Below are positions 1 through 7,080 of a DNA stretch of 34,556 bases, piece by piece. The position numbers were made by a program, and so were the translations under genes. The notes beneath the pieces were generated by a model that saw nothing but the letters and a program-made list of their open reading frames with translations, did no database searches and was not told the origin of the DNA. Source of the stretch: CAZEVY01 sp964515555. GTDB taxonomy: Bacteria > Acidobacteriota > Terriglobia > Bryobacterales > Bryobacteraceae. The number at the start of each line of letters is the position of its first letter. Position 1 is the first letter of the stretch. The stretch is from positions 1-34,556 of the forward strand of contig CAZEVY010000053.1 in assembly GCA_964515555.1 (NCBI GenBank). The letters are read 5' to 3'.

Positions 1-125
1 ATCCAAAATGTGAACCTAGCGAAAGGTTATCGCTGCCTCCCAAAGCTTGGTATTGCACTTGTCCGGCGCCTGGGTTGACGAAGAGGGGTTTGGACTCCAG
101 TTGGACTCCACGGGCGAGGAGTTTG

Positions 126-141
126 ACGGGCCGAGGCCCGT
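126..141 (-). terminator. Small hairpin downstream of tRNA-Ala
   Basis: A perfect inverted repeat (ACGGGC, four-base loop, GCCCGT) lies 17 bases past the encoded CCA end of the tRNA on the minus strand. It could end the tRNA transcript, but no T-run follows it, so the call is weak. I see no gene in the rest of positions 1-158. Confidence 0.3.
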
Positions 142-158
142 AAGTGTTTGAAGGGTTT

Positions 159-234
159 TGGTGGACCTGGAGAGATTCGAACTCTCGACCTCTTCCATGC
201 CATGGAAGCGCGCTCCCAGCTGCGCCACAGGCCC
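159..234 (-). tRNA. tRNA-Ala (anticodon GGC)
   Basis: The 76-base minus-strand segment folds as a full cloverleaf. The acceptor stem GGGCCTG pairs with CAGGTCC and contains the G3-U70 wobble that identifies alanine tRNAs. The anticodon stem CTTCC/GGAAG encloses the loop ATGGCAT, giving anticodon GGC, which reads GCC and GCT. The T-loop has TTCGAAT, and the 3' CCA is encoded at 159-161. It lies just downstream of the receptor gene on the same strand and may be transcribed with it or from its own start near 274. Confidence 0.96.
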
Positions 235-243
235 ACGCGTGGG
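232..243. repeat. 12-bp perfect palindrome overlapping the tRNA 5' end
   Basis: CCCACGCGTGGG is self-complementary over 12 bases and includes the first three bases (GGG) of tRNA-Ala. In a precursor transcript the leader could pair with itself across the 5' processing site. It could equally be chance in GC-rich DNA. Confidence 0.4.
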
Positions 244-247
244 AAGA

Positions 248-274
248 TAGCCGGCGCGCGAGGGGCGCCGGCTA
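248..274 (-). terminator. Hairpin between the receptor gene and tRNA-Ala
   Basis: A perfect 10-bp inverted repeat (TAGCCGGCGC / GCGCCGGCTA) with a 7-base loop begins about 19 bases after the receptor stop codon on the minus strand. It is followed by TCTTCCC, which is pyrimidine-rich but not a good T-run. It most likely ends or attenuates receptor transcription or forms the leader of the tRNA precursor. Confidence 0.45.
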
Positions 275-280
275 CCGACG

Positions 281-286
281 ATTATA
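281..286 (-). promoter_or_regulatory. Possible -10 element for tRNA-Ala
   Basis: A consensus TATAAT is read on the minus strand, just beyond the receptor stop codon. It would start transcription near 274 and give a leader of about 40 bases before the tRNA. No convincing -35 is seen at 16-18 bases upstream, so this is tentative. Confidence 0.3.
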
Positions 287-292
287 GCGCGA

Positions 293-3200
293 TCAGAACT
301 GGAGGCGCACCACCAGCTGCATGATGCGCGGGTCGCGCGCATTGCTCACGGTACCGAAGCCGTTGATGTTGTTCACCGAGCCATCGGCGCGGAGATACAG
401 GTTGGTGACCGCGGGGTTCGTCAGGCTCGTGAAATTGATGGTCGAGTTGACGCCCGAGAACTGAGTGTGGTTGAAGGCGTTGAAGGCGTCGGCGCGAAGC
501 TCCAGCTTGCGGTTGCCGTCGCCGCCGAGCTGGAAGCTCTTCTGCAGCGAGAGGCTGTGGTTGTTGATGCCCGGTCCACGCAGGTAGCGGACGCCGGTGT
601 CGAGGCCGCGGCTGCCGACGTAGGGCAGTCCGAACGCCGCCGGGTTGAGGCGGTTGTACGGGCTGTCGCTGGTGCCGGAGAGCGGGTCGCCGCGGAGGAG
701 CAGCCGCGTGCCCTCGGTATACGATCCCGTCAGATTGGTGTTCGCGATACCCGGGATGCTGAAGCCCACGTCGAAGGGCGAGCCGCTCTGGAACAGCGTG
801 AAGCCGGAAATCTGCCAGCCGTCCACCAGGTTGTGCAGCAGGCCCTGCGACTTGATGGCGCGCGGCACTTCGTAGGTATAGAAGATGTTCACTGTGTGGA
901 GGCGGTCGAAGGTCAGCGGGCCGTAGTTGGCGTAGCGGGTGTTGGAGTCGATGCGGTGGAAGGCGCCGCGGTCGCTGGTGGTGCCGAGAGCCTTGCTCCA
1001 GGTCCAGTTCATTCCCAGGAAGAGCGTCTTGGCGAACCGGCGGTTGATGGCGGTCTGCATCGAGTTGTAGTTGGACGTTCCGCCCATCTGGTGCAAGTTG
1101 ATGTCGGCGTAGCCCGGGAACGGCCTCAGGAAGTTGGCGTCCAGCGCCGAGGAGCCCAACGTCGCGTTGGGATTCTTGGTCGGGTCCTGGTTCTGCGGCA
1201 GGTGGGTCGCCCCGTAGGGGATGGCGTTCAGGTTCACGCGCTGGAGCTGGTGGCGCGACTGCGAGCCGACATAGGCGACGTCCAGCGTGAACTGCTTGGG
1301 CAGCCGCGTCTGGATGCCGGCGCTGTAGCTGTAAGTGGTCGGCACGTCGCCGTTGTAGTCGAAGGCGTGCAGCGGGAACGGGGCCAGCAGCGCGGTGCGC
1401 GCGTCGACGTCGCGGAGGTAGCCGTTCACCAGCGTGGGCGCGAAGGTCGTCGGCGGATTGGTGATCATGTCGAAGACCTCGTTGCCCTGGAAGCGGTCGT
1501 ACATGATAGCGGCGCCGGTGCGGAACACCAGGCGTCCTTCGCCGAGCACGTCCCAGGCGAGGCCGAAGCGCGGTGAGTAGTGGACGCCGCGATTCTCCAT
1601 CAGGTACTTGCTGACGTCCTTGCCGGCCTGCGCGATTCCGTTGGTGATGCTGCCGGAATTCGGCACGATGCGGCCGAGGCCGACGGCCTGGGTCAGCACC
1701 TGCCCGGTCACCGGGTCGACGGCCGAGTTGACGCCGTTCACCACCGCCGGGCGGTAGAGGCGAACCTGCTGGGAGGTGTTGAAGCGCTCCGGCAGGAAGG
1801 TCGCCGTCAGCAGCGCCTCGTCGTACTGGGGCTGCATGATATAGAAGCGCATGCCATAGTCGAAGGTGAGCCGACGGGTGGCCTTCCACTGATCCTGGAT
1901 GTACCATTCGGCGTTGGTATAGCGGTACTTGCCGAGGTTGTAGCTGGCGGCCTGGTTGAAGCTGGAATAGACGCCCAGCGCCATGTTCGAGAAGCCGAAG
2001 TTGGTGTCGAACGGATTCGACGCCGAGTCGCCGAAATTGATGTCGCCGTTGGCGTTGGCGAAGGCCGTCTGATCCTTGCGGCTGCGCTCGATCGAGACGC
2101 CCATCTTGAAGACATGCGCGCCGCGGACCCAACTGAGGTGGTCGATGAAGTGGATGGTGGTGTTGAAGTTGTAGAAAGGCGCGTTGTTGGTGCCGAACTG
2201 CTGCTGGTTGGACATGCGCGATCCGGCGTACTGAAATCGCGGGATGTAGTCCTTCTGCACGGCGCTGGGGTAAAGCATCGGGACGTTGATACCCGTCTTT
2301 GTTCGCGTCAGACCGTCGTTCACCGCATTGATGTCGATCTGGTTGTGCGCGATGCCGAAGGTGAACTCGTTGACGGTGCGCGCCGAGGGCAACCCGGTCA
2401 GGCTGACGGCGTAGTTGTAGCCCGGGCGGATGTCGGTGACCGGTACCAGCGGGAAGCCGGAGCCGAGCACGAACGAGCCGTAGGCCGACGTCAGCTTGTC
2501 CTTGTTGGTGAGCTGCCGCGCGTAGAGCTTCCACTTCTCGTTGATGTTCCAGTCGCCGCGGACCAGGGTTTCCCGGCGCGGATACCCGTCGGGAATCTGC
2601 GACCGGAAATTGAAGCCGATGTTGCCGAGCGCGTTCGGCTCCGGATACCAGTTCAGGATCGCCATGCCGGGCGCGTAGAGGCGGTTCTGCGGGATGCGGC
2701 CGAGGACGCCGCCGTCGGCGAAACAGCCGGCGCGGTTGGTGGCGCTGCAAGGCTGATTCGTGGCCGGATCGCGGATGTACGGGAAGGCCGCGCCGTTGCG
2801 GTCAACGGTCTGCGAGAAGTCGCCGCGGCGCTCGAGGGCGGTCGGGAAGGTGGCGTCGCGGCGGCCCTGCGGCCGAAGCTGCTCCTGCCACTCATTGCTG
2901 ACGAAGAAGAAGAGCTTGTCCTTGGAGGTATTGAACTTTCCCGGGATGAAGATCGGTCCGCCGATCGTGAAACCGGGGTCGTTGAAGCGGAACAACTGGC
3001 GCTGCAAGCCGTCGCGATTGTTCTTCCAGTTGTTGGCGTTCAGTCCTTCGTGACGATGATAGAGGTAGCCCGTGCCGTGGAAGGAACTCGATCCGCTGCG
3101 GGTCACCACGCTGATCTGCGCGCCCGACGAACGCCCGTACTCGGCCTGGTAGTTGCTCGTGAGGATCTTGAACTCCTGCACCGAATCCAGGCTCAGCGAC

Positions 3201-3823
3201 GCCATCTGGCTGCCGTTGGCGCCGGTGTCGACGTTGCCGACGCCGTCGAGCGTGAGGTTGTTCTGGTCGAAGCGCTGCCCGTTGGTCGAGATGTTGGCCA
3301 GCCCGCCGACGCCGCCCGTCTGGAGGTTCGCCGTCGAGACGATGCCCGGAGCGAGTCCGGCGAGCTGCAAGTAGCTGCGCGAGTTCACGGCGATGTTCTG
3401 GAGCTGCTTGCCGATGATGGCCTCGGAGCGCTCCGAGCTCTCGGTCTTCAGCAGCACGGCTTCGGCATTGACCTCGACGGTCTCGGTCACCGCGCCGACT
3501 TCCAGGCGGAAGGTGCCGACGGCAATCCTATCGTTGGCGAGCAAATTGATGTCCTTGCGCTCGGCCTTTCGGAACCCAGGGCTCTCCACGGTCACCGTAT
3601 AGCGTCCCGGCAATAGCTGCGGGAACACGAAGCGGCCCTCGGTCGAGGTCCGCGTCGTCTGCGTGAACCCCTTGTCGAGATCGACGACGGTGACGGCGGC
3701 ATTGGCGACCGCGGCGTCCTGCGCGTCGCGGACTTCGCCGGCGATGGACCCGCTGGTGGACTGGGCGGCCAGCGGCAGTGACAACGCCGCGGCCAGGAGT
3801 GCTGTAAGGATTGGTCGAATCAC
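293..3823 (-). CDS. Oar-like TonB-dependent outer-membrane receptor
   Basis: This 1176-residue protein belongs to the large acidobacterial Oar/TonB-dependent receptor family, which forms outer-membrane beta-barrels for uptake of large substrates; its own substrate cannot be told from sequence. The chosen start is a GTG at 3821-3823 preceded by AAAGGGGAAG. It gives a clean signal peptide (IRPILTALLAAALSLPLAAQ), while longer in-frame readings have no such signal. Residues about 22-105 are a carboxypeptidase-regulatory-like domain (SGSIAGEVRDAQ...GRYTVTVESPGF). A plug region follows (LTLDGVGNVDTG, VQEFKILTSNYQAEYGRSSG), then a long beta-barrel. The chain ends in VVRLQF, with the C-terminal aromatic residue typical of barrel proteins. 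No TonB/ExbBD genes are nearby, and it appears to be a single-gene unit. Confidence 0.93.
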   Translation of the reverse strand: MIRPILTALLAAALSLPLAAQSTSGSIAGEVRDAQDAAVANAAVTVVDLDKGFTQTTRTSTEGRFVFPQLLPGRYTVTVESPGFRKAERKDINLLANDRIAVGTFRLEVGAVTETVEVNAEAVLLKTESSERSEAIIGKQLQNIAVNSRSYLQLAGLAPGIVSTANLQTGGVGGLANISTNGQRFDQNNLTLDGVGNVDTGANGSQMASLSLDSVQEFKILTSNYQAEYGRSSGAQISVVTRSGSSSFHGTGYLYHRHEGLNANNWKNNRDGLQRQLFRFNDPGFTIGGPIFIPGKFNTSKDKLFFFVSNEWQEQLRPQGRRDATFPTALERRGDFSQTVDRNGAAFPYIRDPATNQPCSATNRAGCFADGGVLGRIPQNRLYAPGMAILNWYPEPNALGNIGFNFRSQIPDGYPRRETLVRGDWNINEKWKLYARQLTNKDKLTSAYGSFVLGSGFPLVPVTDIRPGYNYAVSLTGLPSARTVNEFTFGIAHNQIDINAVNDGLTRTKTGINVPMLYPSAVQKDYIPRFQYAGSRMSNQQQFGTNNAPFYNFNTTIHFIDHLSWVRGAHVFKMGVSIERSRKDQTAFANANGDINFGDSASNPFDTNFGFSNMALGVYSSFNQAASYNLGKYRYTNAEWYIQDQWKATRRLTFDYGMRFYIMQPQYDEALLTATFLPERFNTSQQVRLYRPAVVNGVNSAVDPVTGQVLTQAVGLGRIVPNSGSITNGIAQAGKDVSKYLMENRGVHYSPRFGLAWDVLGEGRLVFRTGAAIMYDRFQGNEVFDMITNPPTTFAPTLVNGYLRDVDARTALLAPFPLHAFDYNGDVPTTYSYSAGIQTRLPKQFTLDVAYVGSQSRHQLQRVNLNAIPYGATHLPQNQDPTKNPNATLGSSALDANFLRPFPGYADINLHQMGGTSNYNSMQTAINRRFAKTLFLGMNWTWSKALGTTSDRGAFHRIDSNTRYANYGPLTFDRLHTVNIFYTYEVPRAIKSQGLLHNLVDGWQISGFTLFQSGSPFDVGFSIPGIANTNLTGSYTEGTRLLLRGDPLSGTSDSPYNRLNPAAFGLPYVGSRGLDTGVRYLRGPGINNHSLSLQKSFQLGGDGNRKLELRADAFNAFNHTQFSGVNSTINFTSLTNPAVTNLYLRADGSVNNINGFGTVSNARDPRIMQLVVRLQF

Positions 3824-3870
3824 GTGGACTTCCCCTTTCACGAAATCGGTTCGTGGCCGACACCCCAAGC

Positions 3871-3882
3871 GCCCCGCGGGGC
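3871..3882 (-). other. GC palindrome in the receptor leader
   Basis: GCCCCGCGGGGC is a perfect 12-base palindrome, flanked by ACCCC on one side and GGGGT on the other, about 50 bases upstream of the receptor start. It could fold in the mRNA leader or bind a dimeric regulator. I see no clear promoter or gene in the rest of the 3824-4034 gap. Confidence 0.25.
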
Positions 3883-4034
3883 GGGGTATTACGGCCCAAG
3901 CTGGAGTAACTTGCTCCCCAAAAGCTTTCCACAATCCTATATCAAGATTCTTAGGATGGGAAGCCTGAAAATAGCTGAAAACAGGAAATGACCGACTTGT
4001 GAACGCCCGTTAACCCCAGGCCCTGTAAGCGCAA

Positions 4035-5012
4035 TCAGGGTTGCGCAGTACGCACGGGGGTGGGGGCGCAGCTGCCCGTGCATCGGGTCTCGGAGATTTT
4101 CTCGACCGGGCCGAGCTTGCCCGGGTCGGTCAGGCTGGACCGGCGGAGACTGAGGCTTTCGACCACCGACCCATCGGCGGCGGGGCGGCGCTCGACGATC
4201 TGCTGCTCGCGCAGTTTGGGCCCAGCGCCCGGCTCGATGGTACGGCCGGGAGTCGCCAGGCGATAGACGTCGACGACTTCGATCACCGAACCGTCCGCCC
4301 GCGTCTCCCTGCGGCCGAGGCGCTGTCCGGCCAGCTCCAGGCGTCCCGCGGACGAGGCGTCGTACTGGGCGACGGTTTCGGTCGACAGCGCGCCTTCGGT
4401 CTTGCGCTCGACGACCTCCCGCGCGGCGGGAGTGAAAGCGCCGTTAGTGTTCCGCCGGTAGGTGGTCACGTCGGACTGGAATGCCGTTTTCCGGTCGGTT
4501 TCGAGGGCGATGCGCCGCTCGACGGCCTCCATGCCGCCGGAGAACGACGGCCGTTCGACGACCGTCTCGGAACGCAGCGTCTCGCCGGCCTTGGTCGACT
4601 GAGTCATGCTGCGTTCGTGAAGCTGGAACCGGCCGTTGAGGTCGCCGCGCCAGACCGTGCTCTCGATGGACGCCGAACCGTCGGGGTTTTTCTTCTCGAC
4701 GAGGCGGACTTTCTCGGCGGCGCCGGGCTGTCCGGTGGCATCGTAGCGGCGCACTAGGCGCTCGACGACGCGGCCTTCGGGGCCGTCGCTGACCACCTTC
4801 TCCTCGGTCGACTCCAGCGGCACGGTGCGGCCGTTGATCGACTGGGTTCGTTCGGTGCGAGAGGAGGCGCCGGGCGAGCTGGTGGCGGCCACGGCGGCGG
4901 ATTCCACGCGGCGGCCGTTGGCGTCGAAGGTGTAGGTCTTCGATTCGCGGGCGGACTGCTGGGCGGCCAGCGGAAGGATCAGCACGAGCGGGAGGAGGCG
5001 CACCAGCTTCAT
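4035..5012 (-). CDS. Secreted repeat-containing protein of unknown function
   Basis: I do not recognise this 325-residue protein. It starts with a short signal peptide (KLVRLLPLVLILPLAAQ) and has no later membrane segment, so it should be exported. The body is polar and rich in Arg, Glu, Ser and Thr. It repeats a loose pattern of the form tyrosine/valine plus D-x-x-G followed by E-R-R/V-E-R strands (FDANGRR, YDATGQP, NPDGSAS, YDASSAG, RADGSV, AADGSV), which suggests stacked beta-hairpins. Two cysteines near the C-terminus (CTGSC) could form a disulfide. Its start codon lies 9 bases after the stop of the CpaE-like gene, and the Shine-Dalgarno GAGG overlaps that stop (TGAGGATC), so the two genes are co-translated. 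A role at the cell surface with the CpaE-like ATPase is inference only. Confidence 0.8.
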   Translation of the reverse strand: MKLVRLLPLVLILPLAAQQSARESKTYTFDANGRRVESAAVAATSSPGASSRTERTQSINGRTVPLESTEEKVVSDGPEGRVVERLVRRYDATGQPGAAEKVRLVEKKNPDGSASIESTVWRGDLNGRFQLHERSMTQSTKAGETLRSETVVERPSFSGGMEAVERRIALETDRKTAFQSDVTTYRRNTNGAFTPAAREVVERKTEGALSTETVAQYDASSAGRLELAGQRLGRRETRADGSVIEVVDVYRLATPGRTIEPGAGPKLREQQIVERRPAADGSVVESLSLRRSSLTDPGKLGPVEKISETRCTGSCAPTPVRTAQP

Positions 5013-5021
5013 CGTAGATCC

Positions 5022-6239
5022 TCAGGTGCTGGCGCGGGAGACCAGCGACGAGAACACCGACGTCCAGGACGACTTCTTCTTCGGCGAGGGGTCCAGCTTC
5101 TTCCCGCTCAAGCGGTCGGCCAGCGAAACCAGGTTCTTGCCGAAGCCGCTTGAAGGCGGGATCGGGCGGCCCTCGACGAGGGCTTTCTGAACGGATTCGT
5201 AGTCGGAGGGGATCAAGTGATAGACGTCGTTGTGCAGCGCGGTCTCGATCGCCTCCTGGCTGAGCCCGACGCTGGAATTGTAGCGGTTGACGATGAGGCG
5301 GACCTTGGCGCGGTCGATGCGGTTTTTGTCGAAGTGCAGCAGCGCCCGCTGGGTGGCGCGAAGGGCGGGCAGCTCGTTGGTTGTGACCACCAGCAGCTCG
5401 TCGCAGAGATTGGCCAGCGCCAGCGACCAGTTGCCGAAGGTGCCGCCGGCGTCGATCGTCACGCACTCGTAGGCCTGCCGGCAGAAGTCGATCACACCGC
5501 CGGGGTCCGGCAGGTCGTGCAGGCCGTCCATGGGATTCTCGGGCGAGAGCAGCACGTCGATTCCCTGCGCGGTGGTGATGATGCCCTTCCAGAGGTCGGA
5601 ATCGAGCGTGTCGCCGCGCGTGAGGGCGTCGAGAAAGCTGTAGTTGGACTTGAGCTTCAGCAGGAATGACATGGTACCGGTCATGGGGTCCATGTCGGCC
5701 AGCAGAGTGCGCTTGGCGCCCAGCTTCTTCCACTGGAAGGCCAGGTTGCAGGCGATGGTGCTGGCGCCGCAGGCGCCTTTCACGGGCATAACGCAGTACA
5801 CACGCGCCCCGCTCTTTCCGCCGGCGACGGCCGTGCCACCCATCTGTGTCAGGCGCTCGAGGACGGGATGGAGCTGGTCGCCCGTGAAGGGCTGGAGCAG
5901 GAACTCGGAGGCGCCCTGCCGCAGGCAGCCCAGGATCAGGTCGGGCTCGTTGGCGTTCATGAGCACGACCACCTGCATGCCGGGGCTCAGGTGGAGCAGC
6001 GAGGAGATGATCGCGAAGGCCGAGTCGCGATGCGAGGCGACGTCCAGGAAGCACAGCGTGGGGAAGTGCGATGCGATGACCTCGGCGAGCACCTGACGAT
6101 CGGGATAGACCGTCAGCTCGAAGACGGGGGTCATGGGGAGCTGTTGACTGATTAGCGGAGTGAGTTCCGAGAGCATTCGCCGGTCCGGGCAGATGGTCAG
6201 AACACTCCGTCGGGTCGGCGCCTTAGACGGTTCACGCAT
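5022..6239 (-). CDS. CpaE/TadZ-like ParA/MinD-family ATPase
   Basis: This 405-residue protein has the architecture of CpaE/TadZ, the polar localisation factor of Tad/Flp pili. The N-terminal half (about 10-135) is a receiver-like domain with D66 at the end of a beta-strand (LCFLDVAS) but without a full acidic pocket. Residues about 145-370 are a MinD/ParA-type P-loop ATPase with the deviant Walker A KGACGAST at 154-161, a Walker A' aspartate in LLADMDP (about D184) and a Walker B-like VTIDAGG. A Ser/Lys-rich tail follows (PSPKKKSSW). No other tad/cpa genes (rcpA, cpaF, tadBC, flp) are in the window, so it is an orphan here. The only co-transcribed gene is the secreted protein downstream. Its start lies behind a hairpin that covers a possible Shine-Dalgarno sequence. 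Confidence 0.85.
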   Translation of the reverse strand: MREPSKAPTRRSVLTICPDRRMLSELTPLISQQLPMTPVFELTVYPDRQVLAEVIASHFPTLCFLDVASHRDSAFAIISSLLHLSPGMQVVVLMNANEPDLILGCLRQGASEFLLQPFTGDQLHPVLERLTQMGGTAVAGGKSGARVYCVMPVKGACGASTIACNLAFQWKKLGAKRTLLADMDPMTGTMSFLLKLKSNYSFLDALTRGDTLDSDLWKGIITTAQGIDVLLSPENPMDGLHDLPDPGGVIDFCRQAYECVTIDAGGTFGNWSLALANLCDELLVVTTNELPALRATQRALLHFDKNRIDRAKVRLIVNRYNSSVGLSQEAIETALHNDVYHLIPSDYESVQKALVEGRPIPPSSGFGKNLVSLADRLSGKKLDPSPKKKSSWTSVFSSLVSRAST

Positions 6240-6249
6240 GTAGGCCTAG

Positions 6250-6267
6250 CTCCCGGACTTCCGGGAG
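6250..6267 (-). promoter_or_regulatory. Inverted repeat covering the CpaE-like gene Shine-Dalgarno
   Basis: CTCCCGGA and TCCGGGAG form a perfect 8-bp inverted repeat with a 2-base spacer; TAG/CTA extend the arms with one bulge. On the minus-strand mRNA the 3' arm contains GGGAG, 10 bases before the ATG at 6237-6239, so the folded hairpin would hide the ribosome site. It may instead be an operator in the divergent CpaE/LuxR spacer. The remainder of 6240-6414 shows no convincing promoter. Confidence 0.45.
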
Positions 6268-6414
6268 GCTAACCCTCTTATCGGTCCACGGCAGGAAAAA
6301 CGTGAGAGCAGTTAGCCCTTTCCCCTACTAAAACTTAGAGCGCCATCGGTCCCGTGGCGGCCCCCACCAGGAGCGTCCCTCTTCTGCACCAGACGCATTC
6401 CATTCTGGACGATC

Positions 6415-7050
6415 ATGATGAAAACGATTGCTATCTGTGAGACTCAACCGGTAACCGCCGAAGGGTTCCGCTGCCTCTTGACCAACAACCCGGAGCTGCA
6501 GTTCGTCAAGGCTGTGCATACGCTCGGGGCGGCAGTCGAGGTGGTGAAGCGGCAGGATCCCGACCTGTTGCTGATAGATAAGGGGTTCGGCACCCAGGCG
6601 CTGCTGCAATGGCTGGCTGAGAACTCCACCCCGGCGGGCCGGCCGTCGGTGGTGGTCTGGGGGAACTCCATCACGGAGCCGGAGGCGCTGCGGCTGCTCC
6701 AGGGCGGGGTCAAGGGGATCGTGCGCAAAGTGTCCGAGGTGGTGACCATTATGGCATGCGTGCGTGCGGTCGCCAGCGGCAACAACTGGATGGAGGACTC
6801 GCTGTTCCGCGAGTCGCCGCGCATGGAACGGTATCCGCGCTCGGAGCTGACGGCGCGCGAGCAGCAGGTGCTGGAGCTGGTGGAGCAGGGGTTGAAGAAC
6901 AAGGAGATCGCGCGGGAATTGGGGATCCGGCCGGGTACGGTGAAAATCCACCTGAAGCACATCTTCGAGAAGACGGGCGTGCGGGGGCGCTACGGGCTGG
7001 CCCTTTCCGGCCTGAAGGACAAGGGAATTCTCGAGATGGCGCCCCGCTAA
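6415..7050 (+). CDS. LuxR/NarL-type response regulator with degenerate receiver
   Basis: This 211-residue DNA-binding regulator has an N-terminal receiver domain (about 3-120) and a C-terminal LuxR helix-turn-helix (about 143-200). The latter has the family pattern LTAREQQVLELVEQGLKNKEIARELGIRPGTVKIHLKHIF. The presumed phosphoacceptor D55 (LLLIDKG) is present. The paired acidic residues near the N-terminus, normally DD or DE, read E9-T10 (AICETQPV), so Mg2+ binding and phosphorylation may be weak or absent. It is transcribed divergently from the CpaE-like gene across 175 bp and could control that gene. No histidine kinase is adjacent. The start is the first of two tandem ATGs; there is no strong Shine-Dalgarno site. 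Confidence 0.9.
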   Translation: MMKTIAICETQPVTAEGFRCLLTNNPELQFVKAVHTLGAAVEVVKRQDPDLLLIDKGFGTQALLQWLAENSTPAGRPSVVVWGNSITEPEALRLLQGGVKGIVRKVSEVVTIMACVRAVASGNNWMEDSLFRESPRMERYPRSELTAREQQVLELVEQGLKNKEIARELGIRPGTVKIHLKHIFEKTGVRGRYGLALSGLKDKGILEMAPR

Positions 7051-7080
7051 GGGCGACCGCTGTGGCATCATCGGGCTGTG

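Noticed and set aside
61..125. Two copies of TGGACTCCA near positions 91-112, downstream of tRNA-Ala, as possible attachment-site remnants.
   Set aside because: The repeats are only 9 bases, do not match the tRNA 3' end, and no integrase or second site is present.
467..3616. Long plus-strand open frames (369 and 678 codons) opposite the TonB-dependent receptor, and an 822-codon minus frame overlapping it.
   Set aside because: These are shadow frames of high-GC codon use: low complexity, no family motifs, and a clear real gene in another frame.
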